NCBI RefSeq assembly: GCF_003925875.1
Contig: NZ_AP019309.1
Location: 1,612,001 to 1,676,000 of the forward strand
Source of the DNA: Intestinibaculum porci
GTDB lineage: Bacteria; Bacillota_I; Bacilli_A; Erysipelotrichales; Coprobacillaceae
DNA: 64,000 nucleotides
Reading direction: 5' to 3'
Shown here: positions 1 through 7,971 of the stretch, piece after piece
Numbering within the stretch: position 1 is the first letter of the stretch
Layout: each line of letters opens with the position of its first letter
Position numbers and translations under genes: made by a program
Notes under the pieces: generated by a model
What the model saw: the letters and a program-made list of their open reading frames with translations, nothing else
What the model was told of the DNA's origin: nothing
The model's database searches: none

Positions 1-205
1 GGCTATTGCCCGCTAAAAGCGCGCTGGCTACTAGGAAAAAGACAAGTAAAGGGGCAATGGCCCGTAAAGCGCCGACAAATAAATTACCTAAGGTTGTTAA
101 CATGGTCGCTTGCGGGAAGAGCAGGGCACAAGCGATGCCTAAGATCAAGCCGATGATAATGCGTAAAACTAAGCTTGTTTCGTTGTATTTTTTGATAATG
201 AACAC
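1..205 (-). CDS. SstT-like Na+/dicarboxylate-type amino-acid symporter, N-terminal part (cut by window edge)
   Basis: The first 68 codons are visible on the minus strand. The protein begins [15 protein letters not shown] and continues into hydrophobic segments containing [19 protein letters not shown], which resembles the N-terminus of the SstT serine/threonine:Na+ symporter branch of the DAACS (SLC1) family. The start is a GTG at 203-205 with an AGGAG ribosome site 7 nt upstream (complement of 213-217). These proteins are inner-membrane carriers that import small amino acids with sodium. The rest lies outside the window, so the assignment to SstT rather than another DAACS member rests on the N-terminus only. 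The 272 bases between this gene and the next are AT-rich and show no gene. Confidence 0.7.
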   Translation of the reverse strand, partial: MFIIKKYNETSLVLRIIIGLILGIACALLFPQATMLTTLGNLFVGALRAIAPLLVFFLVASALLAGNS

Positions 206-477
206 AGAAATTCTCCTTTCGCCGTTCCATCATACCATGAATAAGGGAAGATACAAAGGAAATTCATAAGTAATATTCCGATTTCAATGAAAAATATTTT
301 AAATATTTTGTAATAATACAATTCCATATCAGTGAAAAAATATTGATGGTCAAATGAATTGCAGTCAATCGGTTTCTCCTCTATAATGGTCATAGTAAGT
401 TTTATGTGATAGAAATGGAGGAAACTTCTGAGCATATTGCATGAAACAGGAAAAAGTATGAATCGCTCAGAAATATT

Positions 478-2178
478 ATGCAGCCATTACAGCTCACTGA
501 TTATGAAAAAATTAAGCCATATTTAGAAATGGCCAATTACGAAGGTTACAACTCGAACTTTGTGAATATGATGATGTGGAATCATGAATATCATGTTGAA
601 TATGAAATTCATGAGCATTTTTGTGTGATGTTGCACAACTTTAAAGGAACGCGCTATTTTGCCATGCCTTTTACATCACCGGATTATCTAAAAGAAGCCG
701 TCGATTATATGGTTCAGTATGCGAAAGACAATCATTTTAATTTTATGATTGATTTTGCTGTTCCTTCTTTTATTGAAAATATGAAGAAGATTTATGGCGA
801 TCACTTTATGTTTGAACGTGAACGTGATCAGGATGATTATATTTATGATCGTCAAATGTTAGAAACGTTATCTGGAAAAAAGATGCAGAAGCGTCGTAAT
901 CACTACAAAAACTTTGTCAAAGATTATCCAAATCATGAATACCGCGCTTTATCCGTTGATCGTGATTTTAACCTGATCTTAGATTCTTTAACCCGCTGGG
1001 AAGATGATCAGGAAGCTTCAGAATCCTTATTATCAGAAGTTTATGCAATTCTTTATCTGCTTTCTAGTGATCATCTTTTAGATATTAAGATGGGAGGCAT
1101 CTTTATTGATGGGGAACTGAAAGCTTTTACGATTGCCTCACCGCTCAATCATTCCACTATTCAAATGCATATTGAAAAAGCTGATAAAAATATCCGTGGT
1201 CTTTATCCCGCGATCTGTAAAGAATTTTTGGAACATGAATTTCCTGGCTTTCAGTATGTTAACCGTGAAGAGGATATGGGCTTAGACAATTTACGTCAGG
1301 CTAAAATGCAGCTGCATCCCTGTATGATGATTGAAAAATCACGTGTTTTCATCAATGACTCTTCAATGGCTATTGCCAATCGTGAAGATTTGGAAGATGT
1401 GAAAACTTTATGGTTAGATCGTTTTGAAGATGAGGATGAAGTGTCAACCGATTTCTACTTTACCCATGTCTATCCTCATGCCCAGACTTATATTATGCGT
1501 TTCCATAACCAGCTAGTCTGTGCCATTACGATTGAACATATGGCCATCAAAGATCACGAAAACAGCTACTATATTATGGGAGTAGCCACCAATCGGAAGT
1601 TTGAACATCAGGGCTGCATGAAAAAATTATTCCAGTATCTGCTTAAAGACTATCCAAATGATCGCCTCTATTTAACTGCATATCATCCTGACATTTATAA
1701 GTCTTTAGGCTTTAAGGAAACAGCTTATCTAAAACGCATTAAGCTGCAGAAAAGTGCTTATCGCGGCGAGACTGACATTAAGGTCATCTATGAGTTTAAT
1801 CATTTAAGTGACTTATATCAGGATTATGTTCAAGACTTCGCTGAATATCGTTTGCGCGATGATGATTATTATGCACATTTTCTCATTCCGCGTACCGTTG
1901 CCTTTAAACAAAAAATGGCGACCTTCGCAAAAGATCATGAGCAGGTTGGTTATATGATTTATGAAGAAACGGAAGAGGAATTACATATTACCGAATTTAT
2001 TTATGTCAAAGATGCTTTAAAAGATATTCTCACTTATTTAGCGAATACGTATAATAAACGTGTCATCATCGATAGCGATGAACAGGCTGATATTGAAGGC
2101 AAAAGTGAACTGATCAACGCTATGATGTGTAATCAGGATGAACATGATCCTCATAATTTTGTTAATGAAGTATATTGA
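478..2178 (+). CDS. DUF2156 (LPG-synthase C-like) plus GNAT acetyltransferase two-domain protein
   Basis: A 566-residue soluble protein. Residues 1 to about 290 resemble DUF2156, the acyltransferase-like fold found in the C-terminal domain of phosphatidylglycerol lysyltransferases. A GNAT N-acetyltransferase domain follows at roughly 300-430; the segment MGVATNRKFEHQGCMKKLF looks like the acetyl-CoA-binding V-A-T...G turn. The last 130 residues are not recognised. The same two-domain layout is known in other Firmicutes, but I know of no defined substrate. The ATG at 478 has no good Shine-Dalgarno sequence, and nearby upstream ATGs (441, 458) are in other frames, so the start is somewhat uncertain. 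It is a single-gene unit closed by a terminator just after the stop. Confidence 0.75.
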   Translation: MQPLQLTDYEKIKPYLEMANYEGYNSNFVNMMMWNHEYHVEYEIHEHFCVMLHNFKGTRYFAMPFTSPDYLKEAVDYMVQYAKDNHFNFMIDFAVPSFIENMKKIYGDHFMFERERDQDDYIYDRQMLETLSGKKMQKRRNHYKNFVKDYPNHEYRALSVDRDFNLILDSLTRWEDDQEASESLLSEVYAILYLLSSDHLLDIKMGGIFIDGELKAFTIASPLNHSTIQMHIEKADKNIRGLYPAICKEFLEHEFPGFQYVNREEDMGLDNLRQAKMQLHPCMMIEKSRVFINDSSMAIANREDLEDVKTLWLDRFEDEDEVSTDFYFTHVYPHAQTYIMRFHNQLVCAITIEHMAIKDHENSYYIMGVATNRKFEHQGCMKKLFQYLLKDYPNDRLYLTAYHPDIYKSLGFKETAYLKRIKLQKSAYRGETDIKVIYEFNHLSDLYQDYVQDFAEYRLRDDDYYAHFLIPRTVAFKQKMATFAKDHEQVGYMIYEETEEELHITEFIYVKDALKDILTYLANTYNKRVIIDSDEQADIEGKSELINAMMCNQDEHDPHNFVNEVY

Positions 2179-2179
2179 T

Positions 2180-2207
2180 AGGACTTTTACAAGTCCTATT
2201 TTTATTT
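2180..2207 (+). terminator. Intrinsic terminator after DUF2156/GNAT gene
   Basis: A perfect 7-bp stem (AGGACTT / AAGTCCT) with a TTAC loop is followed by ATTTTTATTT, directly after the stop codon. Confidence 0.85.
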
Positions 2208-2234
2208 CGGGAATATAAAAAATCCGTGAATGAC

Positions 2235-2263
2235 TTGTGTTTATGAAGCGACATCTATATAAT
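2235..2263 (+). promoter_or_regulatory. Probable purF promoter
   Basis: A perfect -10 TATAAT (2258-2263) lies 17 nt after a weak -35 TTGTGT. Its position downstream of the alternative ATG at 2237 argues that translation begins at 2291, not 2237. Confidence 0.5.
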
Positions 2264-2290
2264 GAAATTGAAAATGGGGGACAAAACTAC

Positions 2291-3706
2291 ATGATTAGTA
2301 ATGATTTAGCAGAATTACATGAAGAATGTGGTGTATTTGGTATCTATGGTGATCCCAATGCAGCACGCTTAACTTACTATGGCTTACATGCTCTCCAGCA
2401 TCGTGGTCAGGAAGCTGCTGGTATTTGTGTCAAAAGACATCACCTGCATATTCATAAAGGTGAAGGTCTGGTAACGGAAGTTTTTAGCGCTGATAAAATT
2501 GACGAATTAGCAGGTGACGCAGCTATTGGTCATGTCCGTTATTCGACAGCCGGCGGAGGTGGTATTCTTAATGTACAGCCTTTCTTATTCAAAACCCTTG
2601 ATGGTGATATGGGGATCTGCCATAACGGCAACCTCGTCAATGCCAATGTTTTAAAGAGAAAACTCGAAGATCAGGGTTCGATCTTTAATTCCCAGAGTGA
2701 TACCGAAGTACTCGGTCACTTGATCAAACGTAACTATGGCCATTTCATTGATCGCTTATGCGCTTCATTACGTGAACTTGATGGCGCTTTTGCGTTTTTA
2801 GTGTTATTAGAAAGCGGCCTTTATGCAGCGCGTGATAAATATGGCTTACGTCCATTATCCATCGGTCAGCTGCCAAGCGGGGCATATGTACTCGCTTCTG
2901 AAACTTGCGCTTTTGATATCATTGGTGCAAAATTTGTCCGTGATGTTTTACCAGGCGAAGTGATCCGTATCCGTAAAGGTGAAATCAAATCTTGTTTCTA
3001 TACCAGATCACCTAAAGACGTATCCGATCATTTATGTGCGATGGAATACATCTATTTCTCGCGCCCGGACTCAAACTTAGAAGGTATTAACGTTCATGCG
3101 GCGAGAAAACGTGCTGGAAAGGTCTTATTTGAAGAATCTCCAGCCGAGGCAGATGTCGTCATCGGGGTACCAGATTCATCATTATCTGCCGCTACAGGTT
3201 ATGCTGAAGCTTCTGGCATTCCTTATGAAATGGGTCTTATCAAAAACAAATATGTCGGCCGTACCTTCATTCAGCCAACTCAGGAATTACGTGAATTAGG
3301 GGTCCGGATGAAATTATCGGCAGTGCATTCAATTGTTCAGGGCAAACGGGTGGTTATGGTTGATGACTCCATTGTCCGTGGGACAACGTCTAAACGAATC
3401 GTCGCTTTATTAAAAGAAGCCGGAGCGACCGAAGTGCATGTCCGCATTGCTTCACCAGCGATCAAATTCCCATGTTTCTATGGGGTGGATACATCAACAC
3501 TTGAAGAACTGATTTCTCACCGTATGGATGTGGATGCCTTATGTGATTATATCCAGGCAGATTCATTAGCCTTCATTTCTGTCGAAGGTTTAAGTAAATC
3601 GGTTCGCGGAGAAAATGGGGATGCGTTATGCTGCTCATGCTTTACCGGTGATTATGTCACTAAACTGTATGACTCATTTGATAAAGCCAATAAAGATCGT
3701 AAGTAG
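2291..3706 (+). CDS. purF: Amidophosphoribosyltransferase (PurF)
   Basis: This enzyme catalyses the first committed step of purine synthesis, transferring glutamine-derived ammonia to PRPP to give phosphoribosylamine. The start chosen at 2291 gives 471 residues and a 12-residue propeptide ending E-E before C13, the N-terminal nucleophile of the glutaminase domain (CGVFGIYG). The phosphoribosyltransferase domain has the PRPP loop VVMVDDSIVRGTT at about 354-366. Cysteines near 249, 394 and the C-C-S-C cluster near 447 match the 4Fe-4S ligands of the Bacillus-type oxygen-labile enzyme. A G-rich ribosome site (GGGGG, 2276-2280) precedes the start. The gene stands alone here, without other pur genes, between two terminators. 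No PurBox or purine riboswitch was seen in the short leader. Confidence 0.96.
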   Translation: MISNDLAELHEECGVFGIYGDPNAARLTYYGLHALQHRGQEAAGICVKRHHLHIHKGEGLVTEVFSADKIDELAGDAAIGHVRYSTAGGGGILNVQPFLFKTLDGDMGICHNGNLVNANVLKRKLEDQGSIFNSQSDTEVLGHLIKRNYGHFIDRLCASLRELDGAFAFLVLLESGLYAARDKYGLRPLSIGQLPSGAYVLASETCAFDIIGAKFVRDVLPGEVIRIRKGEIKSCFYTRSPKDVSDHLCAMEYIYFSRPDSNLEGINVHAARKRAGKVLFEESPAEADVVIGVPDSSLSAATGYAEASGIPYEMGLIKNKYVGRTFIQPTQELRELGVRMKLSAVHSIVQGKRVVMVDDSIVRGTTSKRIVALLKEAGATEVHVRIASPAIKFPCFYGVDTSTLEELISHRMDVDALCDYIQADSLAFISVEGLSKSVRGENGDALCCSCFTGDYVTKLYDSFDKANKDRK

Positions 3707-3728
3707 AAAGGGAGAAATCCCTTTTTTT
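3707..3728 (+). terminator. Intrinsic terminator after purF
   Basis: A 7-bp stem (AAAGGGA / TCCCTTT) with a GAAA tetraloop and a T-rich tail starts one base after the purF stop. Confidence 0.9.
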
Positions 3729-3886
3729 AATGGTCATTTATAGGTTGATCTGTCGGTTTACTCCCTTTTATATGACTTATAACTAATGATATTATAGAAT
3801 GAATACTTTTAACCTAAATGTGATTGATTTCGTCTCAAAACTATGTCTATAATGAAGATGATCTAATAGAAGGGAGATTATTTTTT

Positions 3887-4573
3887 ATGAACAGACAGGT
3901 TTTAAAAGCACAGGCCAAAGATGTTTTAAGAAATCATTACTGGCCCATGGTCGGCTTAAGCGTCTTATTAATGATTTTTGGCGGCGGCAGCGGTTCGGCC
4001 AATACCATCCGCGCAGTCTTCACCGATGACAACAGCATCGCCTTAGCGACGTATAGTACGATCGTGGGAATGTTAATAGGGGTATTTGTCGTGAATCCTT
4101 TAACGGTTGGTGTGAACCGTTATATGATCCGTATTTCACGCGGTGAACAGGCCCGTTTTGAAGATGTCATTTACGCGTTTCATCATAATTATTTCAATGT
4201 TGTGAAAATCATGCTGATGGAAGTTGTTTTTATCCTTTTGTGGAGTTTACTGCTTGTTATTCCTGGCATTTACAAAGCCTTTGAATACAGCATGATTCCT
4301 TATTTACTTGCGGAAGATAGCAGTTTATCGCAAAAAGAAGCTTTTGCGACAACAAAGCGGATCATGAGCGGTCATATTGGGGATTACTTTGTGTTGACGC
4401 TCTCCTTTTTCTTATGGTACTTCCTCGGCGCTTTAACTTTTGGTATTTTATACATTTTCTATGTTGTTCCGTATGTTAATTTAACGTATACACAGTTTTA
4501 TTTATTACTTACTAAATTGCCAGAAGACAATACGTTTGTAAACATTAACAATCAAAATACTGATCTTTCTTAA
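3887..4573 (+). CDS. DUF975 family integral membrane protein
   Basis: A 228-residue membrane protein. The N-terminus MNRQVLKAQAKDVLRNHYW is typical of DUF975: an amphipathic stretch, then a first membrane span at about 18-30. About five or six hydrophobic segments follow; the cytoplasmic-looking segment SLSQKEAFATTKRIMSGHIGDYF lies between the middle spans, as in other DUF975 proteins. The start at 3887 is preceded by AAGGGAG ten bases upstream. An ATG at 3824 in the same frame has no ribosome site and would add a hydrophilic extension. The cellular role of the family is not established. The gene is monocistronic. Its terminator T-tract is the insertion point of the adjacent IS. Confidence 0.85.
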   Translation: MNRQVLKAQAKDVLRNHYWPMVGLSVLLMIFGGGSGSANTIRAVFTDDNSIALATYSTIVGMLIGVFVVNPLTVGVNRYMIRISRGEQARFEDVIYAFHHNYFNVVKIMLMEVVFILLWSLLLVIPGIYKAFEYSMIPYLLAEDSSLSQKEAFATTKRIMSGHIGDYFVLTLSFFLWYFLGALTFGILYIFYVVPYVNLTYTQFYLLLTKLPEDNTFVNINNQNTDLS

Positions 4574-4574
4574 C

Positions 4575-4597
4575 AAGCAGGTGTTCCTGCTTTTTTT
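4575..4597 (+). terminator. Terminator of DUF975 gene, T-tract used as IS target
   Basis: A 7-bp stem (AAGCAGG / CCTGCTT) with a TGTT loop. The final C and T-run, CTTTTTTT (4590-4597), are the left copy of the 8-bp target duplication of the IS that starts at 4598. Confidence 0.85.
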
Positions 4598-6162
4598 GGG
4601 TCTGTACTTTTTCCTATGGAGTAGGTTGTACACAATTAATTCCAAAATATTGAAATAAAAAGAGGTCTACCGTATGATAGTGACTGTATCTTGGCGGATA
4701 TAAGTAACTAACAAGGAGACCTCAAATGGATTATACACAATTAGCTATTAACACTCAATCTAAAAATACAATCATTGATGATGGATATCTGAAGATTCCT
4801 AACACATTAACTGGGTTTATTAATACTGACACTGAAATTGAAGATGATCCTAAGAAAGCCGATCACAAGATCATTGTCTATAAGGGCATTCAGACTGTTT
4901 CGGATGAGGATAGAATTTGTGAGTGCTGTGGTGCTCACATGTACAAGAACATGATCTGCGCTCCTACAAGAATCAAGCACTTCAGCTACGGCCCAACAAG
5001 CACGGTTGTGGAAGTCAGCCTTAATCAGATGCAGTGTACAAATCCTGAATGTAATGCTACAAAGATGCAGGGTGTTCCATTCAAGGCAAAGCACCATCGC
5101 ATTACTAAGGCTCTTGAAGAATTCATTGAAAAGCTCCTCGGCAGAGCCTCATTCACTCTTAAGAGCATCTCAGAGCTTACAGGAGTTGGTAAGAATATTG
5201 TTAAGGCCATTGACCTTAGAAGACTAAAGAGACTCTATACCGTTGATGGAAAAACTCTTAGAAAGCCGCAAAAGTTCTGCAAATACCTTGGAATTGATGA
5301 ATTCAAGCTTCATAACGGCTACAAGTATGCCACTCACATCATTGATATGGAAACAGGAAATGTTCTCTGAATCGCTAGAGGAAAGTCTAAGCAGGTTGTC
5401 TATGACTTCATTGACTATGTCGGTGAGGAATGGATGGATCATGTTGAGGCCATCGGCTGTGACATGAACAGCGACTTTGAGGAAGCGTTTGAGGAAAGAT
5501 GTACTCATATACAGCCTGTTTTTGACTACTTTCATATTGTAAAGAACATGAATGAAAAGCTGATCAATGAAATCAGAAAGGATGAGCAGGCACGTCTTAT
5601 CGCTGAAGGAAATATGGAAGCTGCTAAGCATCTTAAGAAGTCTAAGCACGTTTTATGCTCAAAGAAGGCAACGCGTGACAGGAAGGATGAGGCTGCTCAG
5701 AAAGGCATTGTGAAGCAGAAGAAGTCAGATCTGTTTAACCTTCCAGAAATCAAGGCTATCGGTGGGTGGAACGATAAGTTTGATCTTCTTATTAAAGAAA
5801 ATGAGCTGCTGTTCAAAGCTGATCTTATCAAAGAAAAGATAACAGCAGCCTATCAGGAAGATCATGAATGGAAAATGGCTAAACAGATTATTGAGATCAT
5901 TGATCTATGCAATGAGACAAAGAATGAACATTTCATTTGGTTTGCTAATCTTCTTTCCAATCATTTTGAAGGTATCATAGCTCATGCAACAATCAAAATC
6001 ACAAGTTCTAAAATTGAAGGAATTAACAACCGCATTAAGACAATACGTCGAATGGGTTATGGCTATCCTGATGATGAATATTTCTTCTTGAAAATCATTG
6101 ATATGAGTCGAAGAAATCCGCTATAGGGAAATTAGCTATTCCATAGGAAAAGTGATTGAGCC
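4598..6162 (+). mobile_element. ISL3-type insertion sequence, copy 1 (inactivated)
   Basis: The element is 1,565 bp. The left end begins GGGTCTGTACTTTTTCCTAT; the right end, read inward, begins GGCTCAATCACTTTTCCTAT. The two inverted ends therefore share a TTTTCCTATGGA core. An 8-bp direct repeat CTTTTTTT flanks it (4590-4597 and 6163-6170), as expected for ISL3. It is nearly identical to copy 2 at 58,195-59,759, which has exactly the same length. The one internal gene carries a premature stop, so this copy could move only if copy 2 supplies transposase. Confidence 0.93.
4726..6126 (+). pseudogene. ISL3-family transposase interrupted by an in-frame UGA
   Basis: The reading frame matches the intact 466-residue transposase of copy 2 at 58,231-59,631, except that the tryptophan codon TGG after G-N-V-L has become TGA at 5368-5370. 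This splits it into a 214-residue N-terminal part (zinc-finger-like CxxC pairs and helix-turn-helix) and a C-terminal part that lacks the first catalytic aspartate region. No other frame damage was seen. AGGAGA eight bases before the ATG is the ribosome site. Many genes in the window end in UGA, so readthrough as tryptophan is not expected. Confidence 0.93.
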
Positions 6163-6190
6163 CTTTTTTTTGGGAAAAGATAAAAAAGAA

Positions 6191-6219
6191 TTGTGGATAT
6201 TATATTGTTTTTATATAAT
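6191..6219 (+). promoter_or_regulatory. Candidate promoter of the AIM24-family gene
   Basis: TTGTGG (6191-6196), a 17-nt spacer and a perfect TATAAT (6214-6219) lie just outside the IS right end, so the gene keeps its own promoter despite the insertion. Confidence 0.45.
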
Positions 6220-6253
6220 ATCATTAAGAAAATTACAAAAAAGGAGATTATCT

Positions 6254-6955
6254 ATGAGATTTACAATCAATGGTGATGCGGATTGCCCATTAGCGCACAT
6301 CAGCTTAGACAAAGGAGAAACCATTAAAATCGAACGCGGCGCCATGGCGTATATGGCGAATGTCGAAATTGTCGGCAAGATGAATTCTAAAAAGAAAGGC
6401 TTAGGCGGCATGTTAGGCGCGATTGGCCGCAGCTTGACAAGTGGCGAAAGCATGTTTATCACCCAGGCGCAGGGGACCGCTAACGGCGGTTATATCGGCG
6501 TGGCGCCAGCTATTCCTGGGGCGATCGCCAAACTGGAAGTTGGCACTAATCAGTATCGCCTCAATACAGGCGCTTTCTTAGCTTCTGATGATCAGGTCAA
6601 TTATGTCATGAAACGTCAGGACTTAGGAAAAGCGTTCTTTGGCGGCACTGGTGGTTTATTTGTTATGGAAACGGAAGGTTCAGGTGATATTTTAGTCAAT
6701 GCTTTTGGCGCTTTAGTATCGTTAGAAGTGACACCAGATACGCCATTAACAATCGATAATGAACATGTCGTGGCTTGGGATGCGGATTTAGATTACAACA
6801 TTGAAATTGCCTCTGGCACTTTTGGTTTCACGACGGGTGAAGGATTAGTGAATACCTTCCATGGCCAGGGCAAAGTGCTGATTCAGACACGTAACTTACA
6901 TAGCTTAGCGGATGCTTTAAGTCCATTCTTACCAGATAAGTCAAGCAATAGTTAA
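6254..6955 (+). CDS. AIM24 / TIGR00266 family protein
   Basis: A 233-residue soluble protein of the AIM24 family (TIGR00266), a beta-rich fold with two similar halves. Family signs are the early segment D-K-G-E-T-I-K-I-E-R-G-A-M-A-Y-M, the glycine-rich G-L-G-G-M-L-G-A-I-G-R-S-L-T-S-G-E-S, and the later segment F-V-M-E-T-E-G-S-G-D-I-L-V. The bacterial function is not established. The ATG at 6254 follows AAGGAG by 7 nt; an in-frame ATG at 6152 lies inside the IS end and is not credible. The gene is monocistronic with a terminator four bases after the stop. Confidence 0.88.
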   Translation: MRFTINGDADCPLAHISLDKGETIKIERGAMAYMANVEIVGKMNSKKKGLGGMLGAIGRSLTSGESMFITQAQGTANGGYIGVAPAIPGAIAKLEVGTNQYRLNTGAFLASDDQVNYVMKRQDLGKAFFGGTGGLFVMETEGSGDILVNAFGALVSLEVTPDTPLTIDNEHVVAWDADLDYNIEIASGTFGFTTGEGLVNTFHGQGKVLIQTRNLHSLADALSPFLPDKSSNS

Positions 6956-6958
6956 AAG

Positions 6959-6984
6959 AAATCCCTTTTGATAGGGATTTTTTC
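6959..6984 (+). terminator. Intrinsic terminator after AIM24 gene
   Basis: AAATCCC / GGGATTT stem with an 8-nt loop and a T-run. Confidence 0.85.
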
Positions 6985-7002
6985 GTATTTCTAAAAAACT
7001 TA

Positions 7003-7011
7003 TGTTACAAT
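7003..7011 (+). promoter_or_regulatory. Extended -10 element before the Wadjet operon
   Basis: TGTTACAAT matches the extended -10 form TGnTATAAT with one mismatch. Transcription would start around 7018, giving a leader of only about 10 nt before the ATG at 7027. Confidence 0.4.
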
Positions 7012-7026
7012 GGGAATGGTGATAAC

Positions 7027-7971
7027 ATGAAGAAAAAAGTAACTTTAGACAGTATCGAAAAACGGGGCTTTACCTCTTATGAAGAGGAAGTCGCCTATGT
7101 CCATAAACAAATGCAAGATGGCCTTCTTACGCCGATGAAAAGCAGCGCGACAAATGATCGCTATCCGCCTTTATATTTAAAATATTGGATGACAACAGAA
7201 GAAAAGCAAGATTACAGCGATGAATTAAATCATTTACATTATGCGCTTGATCCCACCTATTATTTATCTCATCAAAAAGAGTATGAAAAAGTGCGAAGTT
7301 TTGTATTAGCTTTACAACAGTATTTATCACGGCCGCACCAAAAGGGGAAAGTCAGTGCGCGCGAAGGGGCTTATGAAATTTTTGGCTATGAAAAAGTTTT
7401 CGATGAAAATAAGCATTTATTAGCACATCTAGGTTTAAGCTTAGAAGATTTAGATTTTTATGAAACAGTCGAACCGATTGCTTATTATACAAATGGATTA
7501 TTTCAAAATGCTTTAATCGTGGAAAACAGCAGCCCTTATTTTACGATACGTGATTTACTTCTTCATCATCAGACCACTTTTTTAGGAGAAAGCTTTGATA
7601 CGATTATTTATGGTGCTGGACACCGCATAGAATCGACGCTAAAAGAGGCAAAGCTCTCTTTTCTGCCATATGATTTAGAAAAGTGCCGTTTTTATTATTG
7701 CGGTGATATTGATTATGAAGGTTTAAGCATTTTTGACAATGCGCGTAAACTTCTGCCAATGAAGCCGTTTGATGCGATGTATCGCCTGATGCTTGATCAT
7801 GCGACAAATCGCAAATTAACCTTGATGAAAGAAAAACAAACACAGCCATCAGATGATGTTTATACATGCTTTGCCCCGGATTTACGCAGCCGGATGCAAG
7901 AGGTGTTAAAAAGCGGTTATTATATTCCACAGGAAATGATCAACAGGAGGGACTTAGAAGATGCATCATGA
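7027..7971 (+). CDS. jetD: Wadjet nuclease subunit JetD (DUF2220/Toprim-like)
   Basis: A 314-residue protein. The C-terminal half carries a Toprim-like metal site: V-E-N at 165-167, Y-G-A-G-H-R at 195-200 and C-G-D-I-D-Y-E-G at 225-232, as in the topoisomerase VI A-like JetD family. In characterised Wadjet systems JetD is the nuclease that cleaves plasmids after the JetABC SMC motor extrudes DNA. The protein is somewhat shorter than type I JetD proteins I know of. It is the first gene of the operon, unlike the usual JetA-B-C-D order. Its TGA stop overlaps the jetA start by 11 nt, so translation is coupled. Identification rests on these motifs and on the neighbouring genes. Confidence 0.85.
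   Translation: MKKKVTLDSIEKRGFTSYEEEVAYVHKQMQDGLLTPMKSSATNDRYPPLYLKYWMTTEEKQDYSDELNHLHYALDPTYYLSHQKEYEKVRSFVLALQQYLSRPHQKGKVSAREGAYEIFGYEKVFDENKHLLAHLGLSLEDLDFYETVEPIAYYTNGLFQNALIVENSSPYFTIRDLLLHHQTTFLGESFDTIIYGAGHRIESTLKEAKLSFLPYDLEKCRFYYCGDIDYEGLSIFDNARKLLPMKPFDAMYRLMLDHATNRKLTLMKEKQTQPSDDVYTCFAPDLRSRMQEVLKSGYYIPQEMINRRDLEDAS

Noticed and set aside
6-269. Basic 87-residue protein on the plus strand at the left edge
   Set aside because: It is the reverse-strand image of the SstT-like symporter and has no ribosome site.
5368-5370. UGA read as tryptophan (alternative genetic code)
   Set aside because: UGA serves as a normal stop in many genes here (for example jetD, jetA and the ABC ATPase), and copy 2 of the IS has TGG at this site.
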